A stretch of DNA of 64,000 bases from Isoperla grammatica. Its lineage: Eukaryota > Arthropoda > Insecta > Plecoptera > Perlodidae. Of the stretch, positions 13,517 through 27,138 are shown piece after piece. Made by a program: the position numbers and the translations under genes. The stretch is taken from contig OX246741.1 in NCBI GenBank assembly GCA_945910005.1, positions 38,952,872 to 39,016,871 of the forward strand, written 5' to 3'. Below the pieces are notes generated by a model. That model saw nothing but the letters and a program-made list of their open reading frames with translations. It was not told the origin of the DNA and did no database searches. The stretch's first letter is position 1; every line of letters begins with the position of its first letter.

Positions 13517-16501
13517 CATTATCATTATTACTCAGCCAATAATATAGCCATCGGACGGGAGAAGCGCATTATCAACATTAGTCAGCCAATGATATAGCCA
13601 TCGGACGGGAGAAGCGCATTATCAACATTAGTCAGCCAATGATATAGCCATGGGACGGGAGAAGCGCATTATCAACACAAGTCACCAATAATATAGCCAT
13701 CGGACGGGAGAAGCGCATTATCAACATTAGTCAGCCAATGATATAGCCATGGGACGTGAGAAGCGCATTATCAACATTAGTCGTCCAATGATATAGCCAT
13801 GGGACGGGAGAAGCGCATTATCAACATAAGTCAGCCAATTATATAGCCATGGGATGGGAGAAGCACATTATCAACATTAGTCAGCCAATGATATAGCCAT
13901 GGGACGGGAGAAGCGCATTATCAACATAAGTCAGCCAATGATATAGCCATGGGATGGGAGAAGCGCATTATCAACATAAGTCAGCCAATGATATAGCCAT
14001 GGGATGGGAGAAGCACATTATCAACATTAGTCAGCCAATGATATAGCCATGGGACGGGAGAAGCACATTAGCAACATTAGTCAGCCAATGATATAGCCAT
14101 GGGACGGGAGAAGCGCATTATCAACATTAGTCACCAATAATATAGCCATGAGACGGGAGAAGCTCATTATCAACATAAGTCAGTCAATGATATAGCCATG
14201 GGACGGGAGAAGCACATTATCAACATTAGTCAGCCAATGATATAGCCATGGTACGGGAGAAGCGCATTATCAACATTAGTCAGCCAATGATATAGCCATG
14301 GGAGGGGAGAAGCGCATTATAAACATTAGTCAGCCAATGATATAGCCATGGGACGGGAGAAGCGCATTAGCAACATTAGTCAGCCAATGATATAGCCATG
14401 GGACGGGAGAAGCGCATTATCAACATTAGTCAGCCAATGATATAGCCATGGGACGGGAGAAGCACATTAGCAACATTAGTCAGCCAATGATATAGCCATG
14501 GGACGGGAGAAGCGCATTATCAACATTAGTCAGCCAATGATATAGCCATGGGACGGGAGAAGCGCATTAGCAACATTAGTCAGCCAATGATATAGCCATG
14601 GGACGGGAGAAGCGCATTATCAACATTAGTCAGCCAATGATATAGCCATGGGACGGGAGAAGCGCATTATCAACATTAGTCAGCCAATGATATAGCCATG
14701 GGACGGGAGAAGCGCATTATCAACATAAGTCACCAATAATATAGCCATCGGACGGGAGAAGCGCATTATCAACATTAGTCAGCCAATGATATAGCCATGG
14801 GACTCCCGTCCCATGTCAACATTAGTCAGCCAATGATATAGCCATGGGACGGGAGAAGCACATTGTCAACATTAGTCACCAATAATATAGCCATGGGACG
14901 GGAGAAGCACATTATCAACATTAGTCACCAATAATATAGCCATGGGACGGGAGAAGCGCATTATCAACATTAGTCAGCCAATGATATAGCCATGGGACGG
15001 GAGAAGCGCATTATCAACATAAGTCAGCCAATGATATAGCCATGGGACGGGAGAAGCACATTATCAACATTAGTCAGCCAATGATATAGCCATGGGATGG
15101 GAGAAGCGCATTATCAACATTAGTCAGCCAATGATATAGCCATGGGACGGGAGAAGCACATTATCAACATAAGTCAGCCAATGATATAGCCATGGTACGG
15201 GAGAAGCGCATTATCAACATTAGTCAGCCAATGATATAGCCATGGGACGGGAGAAGCGCATTATCAACATTAGTCAGCCAATGATATAGCCATGGGACGG
15301 GAGAAGCGCATTATCAACATTAGTCAGCCAATGATATAGCCATGGGACGGGAGAAGCGCATTATCAACATTAGTCAGCCAATGATATAGCCATGAGACGG
15401 GAGAAGCACATTGTCAACATTAGTCACCAATAATATAGCCATGGGACGGGAGAAGCTCATTATCAACATTAGTCACCAATAATATAGCCATGGGACGGGA
15501 GAAGCGCATTATCAACATTAGTCAGCCAATGATATAGCCATGGGACGGGAGAAGCGCATTATCAACATTAGTCAGCCAATGATATAGCCATGGGACGGGA
15601 GAAGCACATTAGCAACATTAGTCAGCCAATGATATAGCCATGGGACGGGAGAAGCACATTATCAACATTAGTCAGCCAATGATATAGCCATGGGACGGGA
15701 GAAGCACATTAGCAACATTAGTCAGCCAATGATATAGCCATGGGACGGGAGAAGCACATTAGCAACATTAGTCAGCCAATGATATAGCCATGGGACGGGA
15801 GAAGCGCATTATCAACATTAGTCAGCCAATGATATAGCCATGGGACGGGAGAAGCGCATTATCAACATTAGTCAGCCAATGATATAGCCATGGGACGGGA
15901 GAAGCACATTATCAACATTAGTCAGCCAATGATATAGCCATGGTACGGGAGAAGCGCATTATCAACATAAGTCAGCCAATGATATAGCCATGGGACGGGA
16001 GAAGCGCATTATCAACATTAGTCAGCCAATGATATAGCCATGGGACGGGAGAAGCGCATTATCAACATAAGTCAGCCAATGATATAGCCATGGGACGGGA
16101 GAAGCGCATTATCAACATTAGTCAGCCAATGATATAGCCATGGGACGGGAGAAGCACATTGTCAACATTAGTCACCAATAATATAGCCATGGGACGGGAG
16201 AAGCACATTATCAACATTAGTCACCAATAATATAGCCATGGGACGGGAGAAGCACATTATCAACATTAGTCACCAATAATATAGCCATGGGACGGGAGAA
16301 GCACATTATCAACATTAGTCACCAATAATATAGTCATGGGACGGGAGAAGCGCATTATCAACATTAGTCAGCCAATGATATAGCCATGGGACGGGAGAAG
16401 CACATTATCAACATTAGTCAGCCAATGATATAGCCATGGGACGGGAGAAGCGCATTATCAACATTAGTCACCAATAATATAGCCATGGGACGGGAGAAGC
16501 G
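13517..16501. repeat. Tandem array, 49/50 bp x 60
   Basis: Sixty units fit the length exactly if twelve are the 49-bp form (gtcaccaataat in place of gtcagccaatgat) and one aberrant unit near 14800 is 3 bp short. Other recurrent variants are cgcatt/cacatt, tatcaac/tagcaac, cattagt/cataagt and gggacg/gggatg/ggtacg. The 49-bp forms cluster (14.7-14.95, 15.42-15.5 and 16.17-16.47 kb), as expected if blocks of several units were duplicated. Each unit has a 15-codon frame MGREKRIINISQPMI, probably incidental. Confidence 0.95.
14796..14815. repeat. Local inversion/hairpin inside the 50-bp array
   Basis: One unit reads catgggac, then tccc, then gtcccatg, in place of the usual catgggacgggagaagcgcatta. 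Bases 14803-14815 are the reverse complement of catgggacgggag found in every neighbouring unit. The result is an 8-bp stem with a 4-nt loop. Confidence 0.9.
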
Positions 16502-19500
16502 TGAAGCTGGAATTATCCCATACAAAAAAATACCGGTAACTGTTTTACTGTCACTCAAGATTCCTCCATCAATCTTTAGTTGCGCGAAGCTGACTAAAAA
16601 ACCCAAATTGAATTTCCATCACGAACGTCGACCGTCGATCATCTCCAATAGACAACAGGACTCCCAGAACGGTTCTTATATTAAAGGTATAATTTAAAAA
16701 TATTTAATTAATTTGCTAAACGACTTCCGTGATGAACGTCCCTCAATCTAGGGTGTAAATATCCCGAGGGGATCTTCGATCAAAGCGGCAAAATATTATT
16801 TCAATAGGGGACCTTTTAAATTGAATCCCATTGAAAACCACTTAATATGAACATTTATTGTCTGATGTCGTTAGTGTTGGGTTGTTCGGTGACTGTAACG
16901 ACCGATGCTATCTGCTTATTAGGAACTCACCTCCGATAACGCAAACTGGTGCTACAACTTCCTATTATATTCGTAAATTTACTGATTACCTAAGTTAGTT
17001 ACTGCAGATTTTATGGGCTCGTAAAATTAACATACTCGTATTTTAAGATTCTTCATAATCATAATACTAAACGGAGACTGGGCTAATTTTATTATCACCG
17101 GTTGGAACTTCTTTTTAATTACAAATATGCGGAGAAGAGCCAGAGGCGCAAGTTCGCGGCGCTATTCATCAAAACACTCTTCTGAGCCATCTTTCACTCA
17201 AATTGAATTCTAGTTTTAAAATGTTCAGTCGTAATTTATAAGAAATGTATTATGTGAAAGTGTTGACAATTTTCATACTTACAACCAAGTAGGTTGTGGG
17301 AGGTAATTATTGTACTTTTGACCGCGGTCTGCGATCAGGAAGTAGTTAATGGATTCCTGGGGCCCGGTGTTGAACTAATAATCACTCATATGTGACGGAG
17401 GTGGCTGAGCTAATCTTAAAGTGACCACGGCTACAAGACTTAGATTTTATCAAAACAATATGTAAAAGATTGGCTCGAGTAAAATACTTGATCATCCTAC
17501 TTTATTAATTGTATACAAGCCTTAGATATAGATTAGCCAATGGTTATGATAGTGTAATTTGACCTACGAGATCTGGTGCATCTGTACCGTTACATACACT
17601 TATATTTTAAAATCAGGCACAGAACATTTCGTTGAAGAGGGCTTAGTACCTTTACGGGACTTGTGACACACAATTAATAACGGGTAAACAGCAACATTTT
17701 GTTTTCCGGTGAAACATCGCGCTAAACATTTATTCCGACACGCGAGCTATCAAATATAATACTGACTTTCAAGTTGTATATGAACCAATTAGAAACACAT
17801 ACATACATACTTTTGTTCACTTCGGATACCTTGTAAAGAAAACAACATTGATATTTTTCATAAAAAATTAAAAAACATCGTAAATCGCCTAAATGCAATT
17901 TGCGCGGGAGTACCGGTATTTACATCGCGCACCGCAAAACTGCATCTCCCCTATTAAAAATAAAAATAAAAATATCAAACATTGATAATCTCCCAACTGT
18001 ATAATACACCGAGAAGACAAACTCCGTTCAAGAACCGCAGAATCTTATTTCTCCTCGCGAAGAACGCAAACAAAGCAATAAGGAAGCATTGACAAACATC
18101 AAACGTCGCGAGCGATCTATGAACTTGCGTCTTGAACGGCAATCATGATCAATGCGATTGCAGCGTGATTTCTAAAACGTGATCTAGTTTGTCTTTTAAG
18201 TTCAACACTCACTTTTATTACAGCTCTAGATTTCACGTCCATGGAACAACCCACCAGTGACGTCACGACAATCTCATCAAAAGCAAAGCGCGGTATTCGT
18301 CATCGGCGTTTATAAAACCAAATTCTAATATCCTATAGAACAAGACTAAAACAGAGTCTGGTGGAGAAATAAATTACAACTATTAATATGAATGATTAAT
18401 TGTCTACGCGATCGTTTGATAATATTCAATAATGTTCCCACTTGAAGTGTTATGTATCCCTCCCCCTCTCCACACGGACAAGTAACATGTCTATGGTCGA
18501 AACCAGTCATGATACAGAGTGCGCAACGTGCAACTGTTCTATGCAGTAGATCAGAGCGTTTCAAATAGCTAAGATAGATGAACGTGTTCTGTTTGGAGTA
18601 CTTTATATGCAATTAGTTATTTGACGATAATGTTCAGTGCAACTTCCTTGTTCATGGATGTACAATGGGCCAAGATGTCTTATTCTAAAGGGACACGTGG
18701 TGGTTTCTGGATTCCAGAGTTACAGAACTTCAAATACACTTGTAACTAATAAAAACTCTCAATGGAACAAACACCCATGTTCGAGGACGGGTTATGGCAT
18801 CGCCATTATGCCAGTAATGTGTTTGTGTGATTCATTAGATTGAAACAAGTATTTATTAAAGAGTAACAGTTTGACTGATAGTCACATGAATGTTTCTGGT
18901 CTTAGGTTTTCTTGAGAAATCAATTTGTACGCAAAAATATTGCGAGGCAACAATTTAGTCTAAACAATAAAATAATTAAGAGTTAATTAAATTGCAATAG
19001 TATTTATAAGATTATCATTTTGTATTATGTAAATAACGTGATACAAAATATAACTGTCGTTTGTTTAATTATTAACAATATTTTCAATCGTCACCATTAT
19101 TCGGTAAATACTTCTTGAAACAAAGTTATGTGTCGAGTACATGCAGTCCCATCACGAATTATCTCTTTGACAGAAACTCCTCAAATCATTCGTTTCGCTT
19201 CCCCTGAACTAACAACCATACGTTTTACTACAACAATACACTCGTACCATGGCAATAATATATGTGCAGGTCACCCAATGAAACACCTTGCCTAATTAAT
19301 GACGTCATCATCTGAGCCATGCGCAGAACCCCGCGCGCACTTTGATTTCCCCATGTAAAGTTATTAGCACGCTTGTCTGCTATTTCCTGGCATTAAACAG
19401 CAATAACTTATCTGCTCTGACGTAAACTATTATGTACACGTAATACAATTAATAACATAATTTATATACCTTGTCGATGTGATTTTGTCATGTAATAAAT

Positions 19501-20990
19501 TTAATATAACTAGTTGAATTGCGTGGGTTATGACTCATTTAAACGAGTATATTATATCGTATATAAAACGTTGCTATTTTTAATGAAGATACCAAACTCG
19601 CTTTAAAGACATATGGAACGATCATTTTGATTTTATTGTATGATAATAAATACGTGATTAAACTTTAGATGTTCGTATTATTTACTACGCAAGGGGTGAC
19701 AAAAACATCACATTGATTTCAAATTAATACATAAATGTGTAGACATACGTACGCGTGATAAATGATGGCATTCATCAACTTATTGCCGTGCTGTTATGAT
19801 AGTTACACAGTCACCGTTTTCAAGGTGTGTTCTAATCAAGTTGGAAGATAATAAATTTATGTTTAGGAAACTAAATAGCTTACGAACTAAACAGAAACAT
19901 AACCGGATGTTCTTAGTTGGGAGCTAAGTCTATTAACGTATTTCAAAATGTTCTGATGTTTTCGACGTTTATTACTTCAATGCAACCGATGTTTCAAATC
20001 ACGAATGAACATCATTTCACACTTCGACATTATTTCTTTATTTAAATTTCGAAACGTGTCCACCGTGTTTTTAAACCGCGATAACAGCGCCAAGTTGTCC
20101 GTGCATGCGCGGGGCCACCTGACTAATACGCCAACCATCCCAACGCTTTCCTCGCATCCGCTAATGTTTGCCCAGCGCAATCATTTACTCGTCAACTAGC
20201 CACTCACATTCACCGGGCTATTATTTCACAGTACACTCGCAATATGAAAACCCGTCCAAAGTAAAGTCAATCTGCCGCTCAGCGCTCCAACAATTAGTAA
20301 GAAAATCACGGACTTTGTTTTGACTCCAAAACTACTTTTTCAAGTTTCCCAGACTTGAAATCCGACCGTACTATGGTGCGTGTTCGTATGTATCCTAAGT
20401 ACTATCTATCGCTATGCTTTAGCACTTAGCCTCTGACCTTGTCTTCATAATAGTTTTCACAGTTAGTCTACCAGGCCACCTGGGACTAATTCGCTAGTTG
20501 CATGCGAAATTAAAAACTCTAAATAAATACTATGATGGATCAATTCATGAAGCACCTCAGTCCGGAATTAAAACTCTTTTTAATGATTCAATATAGAAAA
20601 AAAATCACTTGGTCTGTTTGCGTTTTCTATGTTTCTCTAGCATAGCTCATTAGTGCCACACCGGGTCCTCCGCAAGGGGCCTATTATCATGTAACCATTA
20701 AATATAATGTATTTGAATCAATTTGAACAGCGCCGATGCCCGGAGTTGTGCGCTCACCATGTAAGTTCGCACCAAACAGGATCCAAACCACAGAGGCAGT
20801 TGCTCAGTTGCTCAGTCGCTCAGTCGCTCTGTGGTCTGATTTATTAGCCAGGTGAGCCAACTCTAGCGACGTAATATTACTAAATATAAAATATTATTAA
20901 CTACGCTTCATGCTTATCGGGATGTGAAACATAGCTTTCAAATTACCGAGACCTCGTTTGGTCGAGCGAGTAAATTAACGAATTTGTTTT
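16502..20990. other. 4.5 kb of unique AT-rich sequence, no gene recognised
   Basis: The longest repeat-free stretch. Short frames (16485-16697, 18346-18843, 19977-20199) have no recognisable domain. It contains TGACGTCA at 18258-18265 and 19300-19307. Bases 17624-17638 (aatcaggcacagaac) recur near 31477, a hint of a dispersed element. It could be intron of the dys gene downstream of the PAS-B exon, but no following exon was recognised. Confidence 0.5.
19290..19345. promoter_or_regulatory. CRE-type palindrome beside a GC-rich block
   Basis: TGACGTCA at 19300-19307 is followed by gccatgcgcag and the block ccccgcgcgc in otherwise AT-rich DNA. CREB/ATF-type bZIP proteins bind TGACGTCA, and tgcgcag resembles half of an NRF1 site. 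Promoter or enhancer activity is only inferred. Confidence 0.25.
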
Positions 20991-21000
20991 ACTCGTTAGA

Positions 21001-21640
21001 TATGGATGGGGATACTCATGATATGGATGGGGATACTCATGATATGGATGAGGATACTCATGATATGGATGGGGATACTCATGATATGGATGAGGATACT
21101 CATGCTATGGATGGTGATACTCATGATATGGATCGGGATACTCATAATATGGATGGGGATACTCATGATATGGATGGGGATACTCATGATATGGATGGGG
21201 ATACTCATGATATGGATGGGGATACTCATGATATGGATGGGGATACTTATGATATGGATGGGGATACTCATGATATGGATGGGGATACTCATGATATGGA
21301 TGGGGATACTTATGATATGGATGGGGATACTCATGATATGGATGGGGATACTCATGATATGGATGGGGATACTCATGATATGGATGAGGATACTCATGAT
21401 ATGGATGGGGATACTCATGATATGGATGGGGATACTTATGATATGGATGGGGATACTCATGATATGGATGGGGATACTCATGATATGGATGGGGATACTC
21501 ATGATATGGATGGGGATACTCATGATATGGATGGGGATACTCATGATATGGATGGGGATACTCATGATATGGATGGGGATACTCATGATATGGATGGGGA
21601 TACTCATGATATGGATGGGTATACTCATGATGGGCATCAC
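21001..21640. repeat. Tandem array, 21 bp x about 30
   Basis: Units of gatatggatggggatactcat type with few changes (gagg, acttat, gctatgg). The 21-bp period equals seven codons, so several frames on both strands stay open. One plus frame (20924-21658, 244 codons) would encode MDGDTHD repeats behind a short unique start. Its openness is explained by the period, and no splice or expression signal supports it, so I list only the repeat. Confidence 0.95.
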
Positions 21641-22689
21641 TATATCGTTGTAGAATGATGGAATCTTTACCACCAATTTGTTGGTCGGCTGGTTTCATTA
21701 TCTGGTTACATAATATTGTGTGGAGAGGTGAACTTTACTGTTACGGTTGTGAAGCCGGTTTCAATGTGTTGATGTTTCTACTGATTGGCTTGTTATCAGT
21801 TATTGTAGCTCCCCTGTATTGAATTGAATATATCTTTATCAGTTACAAAATAATATCACACCAAAATACGTGGACCACTAGTCATCTTTTATACTTGATT
21901 TACACTTGGCCGTATTATACACAATAGTTCATATTATACATCGTTTTTACCTGTATGTAACCTTCCAAGTCACTTGTTAATTTGTATCGAGGATTTGGGG
22001 GAACGAACTACACATATTAGTAACGGAGCATTGAGCCAACTAAGACGAATATACCACAGAACCTTACGTAAACTAGAAATACTTGTCTTGTGTTTAATGT
22101 ATACAAAATATGGCACATAACTATAAAATAATCTCTTCATTTAAATCTACAGCGATGAAGATTGAGTTGAAAACCTTCAACATCAATAAAACATGTAAAC
22201 AATATTTGTATAAATTAAAATACACTTTTCTTACAAAAGTTATTTCAAAACTTTACATACTCTTCATTCACCCTCATGCAAGATGTATAATAATTCGATT
22301 GTTTATTAATGTTTATTTTTATAATGTCAAAACCAATAGGGGGTTTAGAGGCCAACCCCCCCCCCCCCCCCACCACCCCACTTAGCCCCCGCAGAGAAAA
22401 CATTCTATCAGCCAATTAGTTACGGTGTTTTCTTGCTGTAGTCTGGAGGATTTTATTAAGAGGACCAATACTACTCAAACCACTTTTCAATCATTTTTAT
22501 TGAATAACTTACATTTTGATCTCAGTTACACATGATACGACTGCAAATCTCGTGGATTCCAACCGTGAAAATTAGATTTCCAATTTGGCAAATGATGTCC
22601 AACTGTGCTTCACAATAGCATAGCACTTATTCGATGTGTATTTTACAACGCTTATATTAGCTTGCCTTGTTTGTCTGGACGGAATCTTT
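21641..22689. other. Unique AT-rich sequence with a 16-C run
   Basis: No gene recognised. There are 16 consecutive C at 22356-22371 followed by a C-rich tail. Confidence 0.55.
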
Positions 22690-23870
22690 GAATCGATATT
22701 CCACCTACTTTTAGATGTCCGATCAAGCTGACATTTTTTACGCAGACGTATTCCTGATGACAATACATAAATCAACTGGCATATTTACTAAATTGTCAAT
22801 TAATTCATCATAATTAATTAATTAATATTTTTTATGGAAATCGATGTTTATATTCCACCTACTTTTAAATGTCTGATCAAGCTGAAATTTTTTACACAGA
22901 CGTATTCCTAATGACAATACATGAATCAACTGTCATATTTACTAATTTGTCAATTGATTTATCATAATTAATTAATTAATGTTTTATATGAAAATCGATG
23001 TTTAATCCTTTTTCTAACGTCACATCTAGTTGAAAGTTTTTACACAGACGTATTCTTAATAACAATACACGAATCAATTGTCATATTTACAAAATAGTTA
23101 ATTGATTCATCATAATTAATTAATTTATGTTTTATATGGGAATCGATATTTCACCCACTTTCCAACTTTGAATTGAGCTGTTAGTTTTCACACAGACGTA
23201 TTCTTAATGACAATACATGAATCATTTGTCATATTTACTAAATAATCAATTAAGCTATCATAATTAATTAATTGATGTTTTATATGGGAATCGATATTTT
23301 ACCCACTTCTGAACGTCAAATTGAGCTAAACGTTTTCACACAGACGTATTCTTAATTACAATACATGAATCAATTGTCATATTTACTAAATAATCAATTA
23401 AGCCATCATAATTAATTAATTGATGTTTTATATGGGAATCGATAAAACACCCACTTTCGAACGTCGAATAGAGCTGAAAGTTTTCACACAGACGTATTCT
23501 TAATGACAATACACGAATCAATTGTCATATTTACTAAATATTCAATTATTTCATCATAATTAATTAATGTTTTATAATATGGGAATCGATGTTTAACCCA
23601 CTTCCGAAGGTCGAATTGAGCTAGAAGTTTTCACACAGACGTATTTTTAATTACAATACATGAATCAATTGTCATATTTACTAAATAATCAATTAAGCCA
23701 TCATAATTAATTAATTGATGTTTTATAAGGGAATCTATAAAACACCCACTTTCGAATGTCGAATTGAGCTGAAAGTTTTCACACAGACGTATTCTTAATG
23801 ACAAAACATGAATCATTTGTCATATTTACTAAATAATCAATCAAACCAACATAATTAATTAATCGATATT
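22690..23870. repeat. Divergent AT-rich tandem array, ~148-154 bp x 8
   Basis: The motif cagacgtatt recurs at 22743, 22897, 23045, 23193, 23341, 23489, 23636 and 23784, giving periods of 154, 148, 148, 148, 148, 147 and 148. Units share aattaattaat runs, gggaatcgat and catatttacta, and differ at many positions, so this array is older than the others. The length is close to that of nucleosomal DNA. Confidence 0.9.
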
Positions 23871-25351
23871 CGATATATATTCGATTGCAAGATTATAAAA
23901 TAATATTACACGAAAAAAATATTTTTTTCATGTAATATTATTATTTGTAATTTCATTTGCACAGTACATATATAGTATATAACAATTAGACAAACATACT
24001 CATGCAAAGGACTGAGGTGAATTGATAGGTAAGTATCATTGAAAAAAAAAGAAAACATCAAAGATAGCATTAGTAAACAGTGCGGTAATAACAACGCAAT
24101 GCGTCAAGACTAAGGTTTGCATTCCCTTTGAACTCACATTTTAAATAAATGCTAAACTTAAACTTTTACTTTTATTTTTTTTTAGTAGTTTAATTGTTAA
24201 TTTTTAGGTTAATTATAATTCAACTGGTCGTAAGTCTAGATTTAGTTATTAGAATTAGACTGGTGGGGAAACACCTGTGTGCTAAGGGGCTATGCTCTAA
24301 TTTTTCCCACCAGCAATGTGTTTGTAACATTTAAAAAATGTAATTAACATATTGAAAATAAATAATAAAATATTTTTTAAAAAATGTCAAAATCATAGTG
24401 TATCTTGTTAAGAACTCCAAGTTTGGACATACGTTTTACCAGATTTCAGTATACGACTAACTCCCAAAAGAATTTGTATTCTACTTAAATCCTTTGAATT
24501 TAAGTTTACGTTGAATGAAATAACCACAAATAACCATATACGGAGCATTATTGTTTATGTGGCCACTGGGTCTACGGCGTCTGAGTTTCAGTGGTATTAT
24601 ACAGTATTATATGTAGCTCGTCGCTTTGACGTTATAAGACCCAACAGACGTTGTGCATTGAATCCCACAGTACCAACGAGCCATGCATTGCCACATAAAT
24701 CACCAAAGAGTTCTCCATTCTAAACGATTGTTCCCAGTGTTAACCCGACTCCGTCGCTTCTAAATCAAATATCGACAGTGTTTAGGTGATAGCAAATAAT
24801 GAAGATCTGGCTATCGGTCCTCTCAATCTTTCCACACCGGGAAAGCATTTCTACGACCCGGATGACCCGAGACCCCGCCCTCCAATCACGCTGCTGTGAT
24901 TTACCGTGATCACATGACTTGACCCTTCCCCTACCCTCCCCTCCCCCCAACGACAAACAAAGAAAACAACTGTGAGACCTCATCAAAACTGGAGTAACCA
25001 TATCTTCTCTCTCACTCGTAGCCATTAATTTTCAATCTTTCATCTGGTTTTCTTGGGGCAATGGACTTGAACAGCCTCCCAGCATGGACCAGTAGAACCA
25101 ACAGTTCTCGTACGGTGCCTCACTACCTGCCTGGCCTGGCATGTCACACTCACACATAATCAGCATAATGTGCTTATTTATCAGCTCAAGCTTAACGGAC
25201 GAATGGTGAATTCTTAATGGACTTTGTAAACGCAATCTTTCAAAAGAGCGATGTACGGGTTTGTAAGTCTTACTTCTGTTTTCTGGAAAGACAATCAGCG
25301 ATCAATCAACTGAGTTCATTACCGGCGCTGATGTCCATTCATTCGAACTGG
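23871..25351. other. Unique sequence with a GC-rich segment, no gene recognised
   Basis: AT-rich to about 24500, then mixed composition. Around 24877-24950 is a C-rich block with gccctccaatcacg, which also occurs near 43486 beside a CRE palindrome. Short minus frames at 24765-25235 have no recognisable domain; I checked them for the missing PAS-B residues and found none. Confidence 0.5.
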
Positions 25352-26376
25352 TTCATTAATAACTTGGCTAACTATATCGCCGTAGCGCGCTTAGGCTCAG
25401 ACTTCAGAGTGAGACAGTTTTCATTAATAACTTGGCTAACTATATCGCCGTAGCGCGCTTAGACTCAGACTTCAGAGTAAGACAGTTTTCATTAATAACT
25501 TGGCTAAGTATATCGCCGTAGCGCGCTTAGACTCAGACTTCAGAGTAAGACAGTTTTCATTAATAACTTGGCTAGGTATATCGCCGTAACGCGCTTAGAC
25601 TCAGACTTCAGAGTAAGACAGTTTTCATTAATAACTTGGCTAACTATATCGCCGTAGCGCGCTTAGACTCAGACTTCAGAGTGAGACAGTTTTCATTAAT
25701 AACTTGGCTAACTATATCGCCGTAGCGCGCTTAGACTCAGACTTCAGAGTGAGACAGTTTTCATTAATAACTTGGCTAACTATATCGCCGTAGCGCGCTT
25801 AGACTCAGACTTCAGAGTGAGACAGTTTTCATTAATAACTTGGCTAACTATATCGCCGTAGCGCGCTTAGACTCAGACTTCAGAGTGAGACAGTTTTCAT
25901 TAATAACTTGGCTAACTATATCGCCGTAGCGCGGTTAGGCTCAGACTTCAGAGTGAGACAGTTTTCATTAATAACTTGGCTAACTATATCGCCGTAGCGC
26001 GGTTAGGCTCAGACTTCAGAGTGAGACAGTTTTCATTAATAACTTGGCTAACTATATCGCCGTAGCGCGCTTAGACTCAGACTTCAGAGTGAGACAGTTT
26101 TCATTAATAACTTGGCTAACTATATCGCCGTAGCGCGCTTAGACTCAGACTTCAGAGTGAGACAGTTTTCATTAATAACTTGGCTAACTATATCGCCGTA
26201 GCGCGGTTAGGCTCAGACTTCAGAGTGAGACAGTTTTCATTAATAACTTGGCTAACTATATCGCCGTAGCGCGGTTAGGCTCAGACTTCAGAGTGAGACA
26301 GTTTTCATTAATAACTTTTCTAACTATATCGCCGTAGCGCGCTTAGACTCAGACTCCAGAGTGAGACAGTTTTCAC
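25352..26376. repeat. Tandem array, 68 bp x 15
   Basis: The motif cgtagcgcgc (or cgtagcgcgg) recurs from 25381 to 26333 at exact 68-bp steps. Variants gcgcttagac and gcggttaggc alternate in blocks, for example two adjacent gcggttaggc units at 25.93-26.03 kb and again at 26.2-26.28 kb, indicating copying of multi-unit blocks. Confidence 0.95.
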
Positions 26377-26840
26377 TGGAAACAAGTTCGGGGGATCTTA
26401 TAAAGCCTATGTCACAATAATTCCATTAGACTTTACAATTACAAACTACAGTATATTATAACTGTATTACAATAACAATTCAATTAGTAACTTAATTTAA
26501 ACTTTGTATGTAAGTTATAAATTTTAGAGTTGTTTTAGAGCTTTTCGTTTTTTTAATGGATTTTGTTGCATCCGATCATTTTCATTCATATGCAAAAGTG
26601 TTTGGTTATGCTTCCTTTCCACTAAAATACTTTCGAATAATTTTCGTTATGAGTTAAATTGAGGATTTGCGTTCAAGTGATACTTTAGAAGATTCAAGTC
26701 CGCACATTTGATTGTTAGTTGACAAGTATATAAAAAGTCGCAAGTAGAAATTTGTTTTAAACACTTCTGTGCCAGTAGGCTATAAAACGATTATTCGCGA
26801 TCGACAAGACGATGGTCTTCTACTAAACTGCGGTTTCTGA

Positions 26841-26880
26841 GCTCAGGGCTCGAGTCCTGCGCTCAGGGTTCGAGTCCTGA
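26841..26880 (+). repeat. 20-bp direct duplication resembling a tRNA/SINE B box
   Basis: Two adjacent 20-bp copies, gctcagggctcgagtcctgc and gctcagggttcgagtcctga. GGTTCGAGTCC fits the pol III B box, but no convincing A box lies upstream, so a decayed SINE is possible and a tRNA gene is not supported. Confidence 0.3.
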
Positions 26881-27138
26881 GCTGGACATGATTGTCTTCA
26901 TAATCACCCACTGGTTGTCTCGATTAGCATCGTGCGAACATAAATATCAGACGCCTAAATATCTTACTATCTAACAATGTTAATGAGTGCCCATATTTGG
27001 GTACTAATGCTGTAAATAAATACATTATTGCTAACTCTATGGTGCTATACTACTGCGATAAAGGTAGCTTATTATAAAAAAATACAGCATATACACTCTT
27101 GTTTACTTTAATCAACAAGGTAAAACACTGTTTGTACA

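Noticed and set aside
1..16501. CRISPR-like arrays (47, 50 or 153-bp repeats)
   Set aside because: Units are contiguous with no unique spacers, no cas genes are present and the DNA is eukaryotic. These are minisatellites.
18346..18612. Minus frame with IYLSYLKRSDLL, considered as the next PAS-B exon
   Set aside because: A few residues resemble the IYLGFERSELL region of NPAS4, but the following residues do not fit PAS-B and the splice sites are poor.
24877..24950. C-rich block with CCAAT as a promoter
   Set aside because: It shares gccctccaatcacg with 43486 but lacks other core motifs or a following exon; too weak to list as a feature.
25032..25235. Minus frame with CWFYWSMLGG, considered as PAS-B
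   Set aside because: Tryptophan spacing does not match the PAS-B W-x-W motif, and phase with the previous exon does not work.
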